From NCBI GenBank assembly GCA_036435485.1, contig CM071599.1, forward strand, positions 206,993,178-207,057,177: a stretch of DNA of 64,000 nucleotides, written 5' to 3'. The number at the start of each line of letters is the position of its first letter. The stretch's first letter is position 1. Positions 58,461-64,000 of this stretch are shown here, in pieces. The DNA is from Saposhnikovia divaricata. Its lineage: Eukaryota; Streptophyta; Magnoliopsida; Apiales; Apiaceae. Under the pieces are notes generated by a model that searched no databases, had not been told where the DNA came from, and saw nothing but the letters and a program-made list of their open reading frames with translations. A program made the position numbers and the translations under genes.

Positions 58461-60479
58461 CCTATGCATCGTGAGCTGTATCGGATGAACCCGGCCGACT
58501 AGCTTCTTTGTACCTTCTTTTCTTAACGCAATCAGTGAGAACACGGAGGAGGGTTTTCAGAACATAATATCTGAACCATCACCGGAATTTTGACATTTGA
58601 AAAGAATTTTTTAAAATGGTGCTAGATGAGGTATTATAATTACCATTTTGAACCTTGTGGTCTGATATAGACTTTGTTAGTAGTAATGTAGCTTTTGTCT
58701 CTTATAAGTTATAACCAAGTTTTGTTTGTGCAGGTAGAAAACTTTGAAAGCCGGTTCCGTGAGACAAGATCCAGTATTATGCGGCAAAATACAATGAATG
58801 CATATGGTGTTGTTCTTGATGATTTTGGCCTGGAAACAATGCTTGACAAGATGATGAAAGATTTCATACTTCCTATGTCTACAAGTAATGAATATATTTC
58901 CCATAACTACTAATTTAAAATAAAATAACACGATACTGTTGGTCCCTTTGGATCATAGTGATTTGTGTTTAACCCATTTAATGATTACAAAGGGGGTTAG
59001 AAAATTTACCTTAATCGCTACGGTGCAAGCGATTCAAATCCACGATCTTCTATTGTATTCCCTTACGCCCTTGAACGAAGTGTGACCTTCGATCCTCCAA
59101 GGTTTAGCCTCCAAGATCTAGAATTCAGAACCCGTTTTCTTGGAGACATAATGAGTATTTATAGGCTACAATAGGGATCAAGGAGTAAATTGGGTCGGGC
59201 CTTCTAGGGCGAAGCCCTTTATCATTAATATTAATTAATTCCACTAAATAATTAATATTGCACCACCCACCCAATTCCGGTAATTTATTTAATTAATTAA
59301 ATTTGCTCCTTTATTATTTGCTTATTAAATTCCCCATGTTTAAAATATCGCATGTCCATTAATTAAATAAATTACTGATAATTCATTTAATAATATTTTT
59401 TATCCTTGATCATCCACTCAACCTTTATTTAATTATGTCGGAATAAATCCACCTGCAGGGTTTCACATAATTTAATCGTTTTGAGATTTCAAGGGGACAT
59501 CATTAACCCGAATATTATCAGGACATCGATTCCTTCTATAAATAATATTCACCACATATATTATTCCATCACCCAAAATATAATGATTTAATTCGTAAGA
59601 ATTATTTCATATATAAATCAAAGCATGTAAATAATATATACGTGGCAATTACTATATCTGGATTAAGAACCTAAGCATTAATAATAACATAGAATCTTAG
59701 TTCACCTTCTTAATCAATATGAGGGAACAATTCTAAATTTTATCATGTTCAATATACACAAAGTATACTAGTTTTATTTAATAGTCAATATAAACTATTC
59801 AAAATAATACTACAGCCATACCAGTGGATTGTCCAATACCACCTGTGTTGTGAACCTTATTATATTATATAAACCGTATTTAACAATCTAATATTCAGTA
59901 TCCCATTTGAGACTAGATTGTCCACAATATATAATATTAGACAGCATGTAAACATTTAAATGATTCTCAATAAAACTGGGCCAGAAATAAATGTATATAC
60001 TTCAAATAAATATTTTCAGTATACACTAACAGATACCGCTATGTTGTCAACCACAAAGCTACATTTTATCTGCTTTATTAGCTAGTTCTCTTTCTAATGA
60101 TATGGCATATATATATATATATGTGTGTGGAGCTTGCAGTTTTCTTACCTGAAGTTGGTTGAGCTACACTCGACTCTCATCATGGTTACATTGTCGAGTA
60201 TGGGACAAATAGAGATGATCACCTTTGTAAGTGATCAGTTTGCGCTTTATCACTTTATCACATAGATGCTCCCTTTTTAGTAATGTTCTAATATACTTAT
60301 AGTATGACTCTCTCACAGCATATACAATACGCAATTTCGTACTAGATAGCTTAGCTATATATATATATATATAACTCTTAAGAACTATGCGATTATAGGC
60401 CTTCACATGGATGACTCATCAAGCTATTCTTCTGTGGTGTGCGCTGCTATACGCATAAAGATGTGGAAAGTGATCGAGG
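58461..60479 (+). pseudogene. PKHD-type 2-oxoglutarate dioxygenase gene, exons 2-5 (broken)
   Basis: Plus-strand remains of a host gene. Exon 58461-58604: PMHRELYRMNPAD, then a 1-nt shift to FVPSFLNAISENTEEGFQNI and ISEPSP. Exon 58734-58884: VENFESRFRETRSSIMRQNT, AYGVVLDDFGLETMLDKMM. Exon 60140-60226: FLPEVG, TGA (60160-60162, normally a glycine codon), ATLDSHHGYIVEYG. Exon 60399-60479: HMDDS, carrying the His-x-Asp iron-binding pair, then a deletion to LFFCGVRCYTHKDVES. The family uses Fe(II) and 2-oxoglutarate; its plant substrate is not known to me. The second iron ligand and C-terminus are missing, probably lost beside the Copia LTR. The first exon is at 41312-41540. A solo LTR fills one intron. 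Confidence 0.8.
58937..60031. mobile_element. Solo LTR, 1.1 kb
   Basis: Starts TGTTGGTCCCTTTGG and ends CACTAACA, flanked by the 5-bp duplication GATAC (58932-58936 and 60032-60036). No internal coding sequence, primer site or second LTR is seen, so it probably arose by LTR-LTR recombination. It lies in the intron between the third and fourth dioxygenase exons. It is not related by eye to the other LTRs in the window. Confidence 0.8.
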
Positions 60480-60483
60480 GGTA

Positions 60484-61055
60484 TGTTACTATAGACGGTA
60501 GTCATTATTTAAGATATCATTGTAAACCTATAGCACACATTAAGAGATTGTCCTATTTTAGTTGAGATTCAGATTATCCTATATTAGTTATAAGATTCAT
60601 CCGATATTCTTATTTTCATAAGAAATTTGCAATTACTCACATGTCCCTGGATGTGTTGTTCTTCATAGTGGTCATCATCGCCATGGTGTCCTATCCACCA
60701 CATCTGGTGTAGCCTATAAATATATATAATAGCTGTTTGATATGTAAAGGAAAACAAACAAAAACACACAGATTTGCTTGTCACTTTTCAACATATTATG
60801 CAGAATGCAAGATACATATATACATAAACTTAGAAAAGAAATGCCACCAAACTAGGGACTAATTTACCATACTTCTACCAGACTTCCTAAATGGACTCCA
60901 GTACTACCATTTATTCCACATGATCCTAAATTAAATGCTAGAAACTAGCATGAACAAATCACAACCAAATCACACTAAAACTCCAACTGAAAGTAATGCA
61001 AAACAGAATATTAACTTAAAGAAAAATAACAAGTTTGAGATTAATAATTCCAACA
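60484..61055 (-). repeat. 3' LTR of the Copia element (inner border clear, outer border approximate)
   Basis: The start TGTTGGAATTATT next to a polypurine tract is clear. The end near 60484 (minus-strand ...AGTAACA) is a guess, because the second LTR lies outside the window. Confidence 0.55.
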
Positions 61056-61147
61056 GATACCCCCTTAAGCTCAAACTTGTCTTGTAAGATTCTCAACACC
61101 CGGTAACTTTCGCAGCTTCTCAAACTTGATTGTCGTCAAGGCTTTTG

Positions 61148-61703
61148 TCAAGACATCCGCTCGCTGTTCATAATTGGTACATGTTTCAGAACAACCTCTC
61201 CTCTTTCAACACATCCTCGAATAAAATGGAAGCATATATCAATATGCTTACTTCTTCGGTGAAACACCGGATTCTTTGCCAGGTCAATAGCCGATCGATT
61301 GTCAATACACAATGTTACTGGGCCCATGCTTTCTCTAGTTTTCTGAGTTAAAACATTACGTAACCAAATTCCTTGATAAGCAGTTGATGTGGTAGCCATG
61401 AACTCTGCTTCACAAGACGACAATGCTACACATCACTGTTTCTACAAGACCCATGTAATGATGCTTTCATTCAAGTAAAATACTACTCCCCCTGTGCTTT
61501 TTCTGTCGTCCAGGTTTCCTCCTAGGTCACTGTCACTATTTGGGTAACTGATCAAAACATTGTTTTCTCTTTCTTTGGAATATGTCAGACCAAACTACAA
61601 AGTGCCCTTTACATACCTCAGGATTCGTTTCACAGTATTCAAATATAACTTCGATGGTCGTTCCATGTATCGGCTCAGAACTCCTACAGATTATGCTATA
61701 TCA
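61148..61703 (-). pseudogene. Copia RNase H domain
   Basis: The open part (61148-61423) reads MSSCEAEFMATTSTAYQGIW, LRNVLTQ, TLCIDNRSAIDLAKNPVFH, RSKHIDICFHFIRGCVERGE, the standard Copia RNase H with SCEAE and D-N-x-S-A-I motifs. Upstream, interrupted by stops, are YMERPSKLYLNTVKRILRY and SDSDLGGNLDDRKSTGG. It degrades the RNA strand after reverse transcription in intact elements. Confidence 0.9.
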
Positions 61704-61788
61704 GGTCTTGTGTGAACCAAATAACGCAGCCCTCCAACTAAGCTTTTGTACTGAGTAGTATCCACTAATATTCCCCCTTCATCCTTGG

Positions 61789-62466
61789 TTAAAAGCTCCT
61801 TTGGATCCATAAGTATTTTGTGGGATTGCAACCATCCATTCCATCTTTCTCGAGTAATTTCCGTGCATATCCAGCCTGCTTCAACTCTATATATCCTTCT
61901 GATTGTTTCACCTCAATTCCCAAATAATAATTCAACCTATCAAGATTACTCATCTGAAAGTTGTTACTCATTTGTTCCTTAAACCTTTCGATTAATGTTT
62001 TCTCAGAACCTGTAACCAACAGGTCATCCACGTAAATAGTTATATTCAAACTCTCACCTCCTTCCTTTCTTATGTACACCGCATGCTCATATGGACACTT
62101 AGTAAACCCAAGATTCTCCAAACATGAATTCAGTTTTGCATACCAGGCTCGAGGGGCTTGACGTAGTCCATATAAAGCATTTATCAGTTTATAAACTAGA
62201 TGTTCTTGTCCCACCTTCTCAAAACCTTCCAGCTGTGCAACATATACAGCCTCGCTTAATTCCCCGTAGAAAAATGTTGTTTTCATGTCCAAATGATAGA
62301 CTCCCCAATTGTGTTTAACTGACAGAGCCCATAACAAACAGATAGGTTCAAGCCAAGTGATAGGAGCGAAAATCTCGTCAAAATCTATCCCATGTTCTTG
62401 AACATATCCTTTAGCGACAAGTCTCGGTTTATGTTTCACAATCCTCCCATCTGCATCCTTCTTCAA
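61789..62466 (-). pseudogene. Copia reverse transcriptase domain (right copy)
   Basis: Same 225-residue frame as 86-763, with YVDDLL, LYGLRQAPRAWY and LNYYLGIEV. It differs from the left copy by two residues that I can see (KHNWGVY for KHKWGVY; TTFFYGE for TTFLYGE). It continues into the RNase H region with frame breaks. Confidence 0.92.
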
Positions 62467-62813
62467 CTTGAAAATCTATTTTAAATCTGTGACCTTTTAT
62501 CCGGTTGGTAGAGTTGATAACTCCCACGTGATATTTTTCTCGATCAACTCAATTCATTTCACATAGCCTTCCTCCACTCTCTATCTTTCATAGCCTGTTT
62601 GAAATTTGCAGGTTCCTCGACACCCATGAGATACAACTCTTCATCCAACTCTATTTCTTCTGTGTCATTATAGATGTCCGTCAACTTTTTTGTACGTCTG
62701 GGTTCCGTATTGTCGTCATAATTCTCAGGACTCAACCTCGACCTATGTGACTGCGCCTCAGGTGTAGCAAGGTTCTATGACATATCAGTATCAGTAGTAT
62801 CTGTCCCTTCGTT

Positions 62814-64000
62814 CACTACACCATAAAACGGCTATTGCAACGACAGAAAAACATTGCCTTAAGGCCTATATTCGTTGCAGTAGAGTCTATGGCAACAAAT
62901 TTGCAAAATTTGGGCGTTGCATCCGGTTGCCTTGCAATAGGTCGATTTAGCAACGTTTTTGATACCATACAGCAACATAATTAAATCATTGCATTAACTT
63001 TCAGTAGCAACGTTTTAGACTCTATAGCAACAATTAAAAACTATCGCAGTAGCATAAGAAGGTAATTTATTGGCACTTAAAGGCAACATTTTTCAGACCA
63101 ATTGCAATGATTTTTTATAGATTAATGCAACGTATTTTGACCCTATTATAACATTTTTTCAAAAAAAAAAAATTGGTAGGAACATGCTAAAATTACAGTA
63201 AACCAGGCCATTTATAGCCACAATCCAAGCATCATTTGCATTTCATAAACCAGGGCAACTTAATGCCAAATATCCAAATGTACCATTATAGTGCTACATG
63301 ACAAACAATTCAAAAACAACACCATGTTACGCCATGGTCGTACAAACCATTCAAAATGTGAAGTAAAAATGAAATGACTAAGGCGGATACAAATACCTAC
63401 AAAACAGTCGCGCGCAAATTTAAACATAAAGTACATGCAATCTACCAACTATTAACACATAAATTAAACATAAAGTGACAAAAACGACTCATGCATCGTC
63501 ATCTATCATCTTCATCATCTCATTCATTTTGGAATTCTTCCATCCGGACTCCATGACAGTGCAGTAACTTGTTCATCAGCATGTCCTCGGAGAAAATCCA
63601 CTAGTGTCCACCGAATTCCAGAAATATTTCCTACAGTAACTCCCGATCTCACAGTGCTGCATTACCAGGATAAGAAGCAGACCAGATGCAAATTCCACCT
63701 CTAATGTGTACCAGCAACATTATGATTAACAACTCATAGTTGTGAACAGAAAGATTTAATTGTGAAGTTAAAAATATGGCAATAATATTAAATGGAATCA
63801 GTTAGAACTGTCAACTACTATAATAGAACAGTTATATTTATGTTGAATTTTCGGTCTTCATAGGAGTAGATTAGCTATACTTGGAATATATTGGATCTGA
63901 AAAGAATATATATAATTTTAAAAGCTGCAACATTTTTGCAATTTACAAGTTCACTGCTTCAACAAGGTAATCTTGTAGCCTTCCAGCAGTCTATACACCT
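62814..64000. mobile_element. CACTA-5, right copy, runs off the window
   Basis: Same CACTACACCATAAAACGGC end and GCAACG subterminal motifs as 1111-1822. Continues past the point (about 63527) where the left copy is cut, into a captured gene fragment. The other end is outside the window. Confidence 0.72.
63533..63700 (-). pseudogene. Captured fragment of the nucleoporin Aladin gene (WD40 exon)
   Basis: Minus strand, after an acceptor-like TTAG: RGGICIWSASYPGNAA, then a 1-nt shift, RSGVTVGNISGIRWTLVDFL, RGHADEQVTALSWSPDGR. The pairing of CIW-SYPGNAA with a GIRWTLVDFLRGH and SWSPDGR WD40 block is what I know from plant Aladin (the AAAS homologue of the nuclear pore). Only about 55 residues are present. 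Confidence in the exact protein is moderate; a WD40 protein is clear. Sequence from 63701 to the window end looks like intron. Confidence 0.68.

Larger units (their letters stand above)
60484..62813 (-). mobile_element. Copia LTR retrotransposon, right copy (RT, RNase H, 3' LTR)
   Basis: Minus strand from 62813 down: linker (MSPENYDD-type), reverse transcriptase (61789-62466), RNase H (61148-61703), polypurine tract (TTAAGGGGGTATC at about 61056-61068) and 3' LTR starting TGTTGGAATTATT at 61055. Interrupted at 62814 by CACTA-5. Frame breaks lie between RT and RNase H and within the linker. From 61704 on it duplicates 1-1110. Confidence 0.9.

Overview
This is a 64-kb piece of a flowering-plant nuclear genome, almost certainly a eudicot with a large, transposon-rich genome. 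The evidence is AT-rich DNA, plant-only element families (CACTA/En-Spm, Copia, Ty3/gypsy, CTCCCTCC-type MITEs, a tRNA-derived SINE), and scraps of plant genes that still have GT-AG introns. I cannot name the species. I see no intact host gene; every recognisable host gene is a fragment or a broken copy.

Layout. 1-1822 is a Copia reverse transcriptase with a CACTA end inserted in it (CACTA-5, left copy). 1818-23870 is a minus-strand, Tat/Athila-like but non-autonomous LTR retrotransposon with a truncated 3' LTR, a gag-like ORF, a tRNA-Asp-type primer site and a full 1.58-kb 5' LTR. Two CACTA elements are nested in it: CACTA-1 (2822-15021, TSD AAT; broken TNP2 transposase plus a broken Ulp1-protease gene) and CACTA-2 (16674-22252, TSD AAA). 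23871-27685 ends in a decayed Ty3/gypsy pol interrupted by two MITEs. 28270-32930 is AT-rich DNA, the first exon of a PKHD-type 2-oxoglutarate dioxygenase gene, and a large inverted repeat. 32936-43632 is a second, deleted copy of 11.75-32.93 kb. 43632-60479 continues that dioxygenase locus. It carries a small LTR element, CACTA-4 (47645-58301) with CACTA-3 (47682-53838) nested inside, a SINE, then broken dioxygenase exons 2-5 with a solo LTR in one intron. 60484-64000 is the second Copia/CACTA-5 copy, 61.7 kb from the first.

Main biological point: each of the five CACTA elements carries intron-containing fragments of a different host gene. CACTA-1 has an ECT-type YTH m6A-reader (two copies, antisense to the transposon genes), CACTA-2 an O-fucosyltransferase, CACTA-3 an A-type cyclin, CACTA-4 a peroxisomal multifunctional protein (MFP2/AIM1), and CACTA-5 the nucleoporin Aladin. 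This is a nest of gene-capturing ('Pack-CACTA') elements. Together with two tandem duplications it has spread one host dioxygenase gene over about 19 kb. Protein identities come from motif recognition by eye, without any database search.
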